This document shows positions 38,275-38,522 of a stretch of DNA of 38,522 bases, piece after piece. The DNA is from an uncultured Lachnospiraceae bacterium (GTDB taxonomy: Bacteria; Bacillota; Clostridia; Lachnospirales; Lachnospiraceae), in contig CALWLM010000015.1 in the NCBI GenBank assembly GCA_944381515.1, forward strand, positions 1 to 38,522, read 5' to 3'. The notes under the pieces are model-generated. The model made no database searches and was not told the DNA's origin. It saw nothing but the letters and a program-made list of their open reading frames with translations. Made by a program: the position numbers and the translations under genes. Positions within the stretch are counted from its first letter, which is position 1, and each line of letters begins with the position of its first letter.

Positions 38275-38303
38275 TTGCGGGGATACTGTTTTTGGTGTAT
38301 GAT
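38275..38303 (+). promoter_or_regulatory. Promoter of dnaE
   Basis: TTGCGG (38275-38280) and TATGAT (38298-38303) are 17 nt apart, about 110 nt before the start. An inverted repeat (ACTGTTTT with AAAACAGT, followed by TTTTT) spans this promoter and the early leader. Confidence 0.55.
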
Positions 38304-38413
38304 TGCTGTAAAACAGTTTTTGCCCGCAGACATTTTACCGTACTCCAGCGATAATAAGGCAGGAGAGGGCAGGAGTAAGCGCAGGGGAAGAGAGAAGAAA
38401 AGAGGAGAAAACC

Positions 38414-38522
38414 ATGGCCTTTACGCATCTGCATGTGCATACGGAGTACAGTCTCCTGGACGGCTCCGCAAAGATAAAAGAACTGGTGGCCAGAGCCAAG
38501 GAGCTGGGGATGGACAGCCTGG
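38414..38522 (+). CDS. dnaE: DNA polymerase III alpha subunit (DnaE), N-terminal fragment
   Basis: Only the first 36 codons are inside the window, so the gene is cut by the window edge. The start [20 protein letters not shown] is the N-terminal PHP domain motif of DnaE-type replicative polymerases, and the following [15 protein letters not shown] also fits. GAGGAG lies about 7 nt before the ATG. DnaE rather than PolC is favoured because PolC begins with a different N-terminal domain and carries the PHP domain internally. Confidence 0.88.
   Translation, partial: MAFTHLHVHTEYSLLDGSAKIKELVARAKELGMDSL

Overview
The window reads as a chromosomal core region of an anaerobic, endospore-forming Gram-positive bacterium, most likely of the Lachnospiraceae (Clostridia). 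The basis is the set of protein families (HPr, enzyme I, HPr kinase, WhiA, SpoIIP, a SpoIIQ-like LytM protein, YerC and DUF1836 proteins, a YtrA-type GntR regulator), strong AGGAGG-type ribosome binding sites, and intrinsic terminators throughout. I see no tRNA, rRNA, CRISPR array, transposase or phage gene.

Layout. 1-3110: PTS core, with ptsH leftward and a Cof-type HAD phosphatase plus ptsI rightward. 3259-5106: two anchored cell-wall proteins, a LytM/M23 protein that has lost its metal ligands and a zinc amidase. 5107-6146: a 1-kb stretch without a protein gene. It holds a probable ~495-nt structured RNA with its own promoter, many nested hairpins and a perfect terminator, followed by the promoter of the atp operon. 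6147-12531: an F-type ATP synthase operon of unusual architecture (small membrane protein, a, c, b fused to the C-terminal part of delta, alpha, gamma and beta in one open frame, epsilon). 12751-14379: pyrG, leftward. 14380-15139: a gene-free stretch with two 85-bp palindromic repeats and a 39-bp tandem repeat. 15140-19176: ftsH and uvrC. 19359-22397: the hprK-murB-whiA-crh-like cluster. 22471-26089: a small membrane protein, an orphan substrate-binding lipoprotein, a PHP hydrolase, a YerC/TrpR-like regulator and a DUF1836 protein. 26145-29987: comEC and spoIIP, divergent. 30242-33371: a secreted flavinylated reductase and a LysR regulator. 33528-36279: lepA and a PfkB sugar kinase. 36324-38134: a GntR-ABC transporter operon with a palindromic operator over its own promoter. 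38414-end: the start of dnaE.

How the parts work together. HPr, enzyme I, HPr kinase/phosphorylase and a Crh-like HPr paralogue make up most of a Firmicute carbon-flux and catabolite-control circuit, present at two places in the window. SpoIIP and the SpoIIQ-like protein indicate sporulation.

The most unusual object is the ATP synthase. Gamma and beta, both apparently full length, share one uninterrupted reading frame, and a consensus ribosome binding site with an ATG sits exactly at the beta start. Delta is reduced to a C-terminal module on subunit b. The c subunit keeps only part of a sodium-type ligand set. The second object of interest is the large structured RNA just upstream of that operon. 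All names rest on reading the translated sequences by eye; no database search was run.
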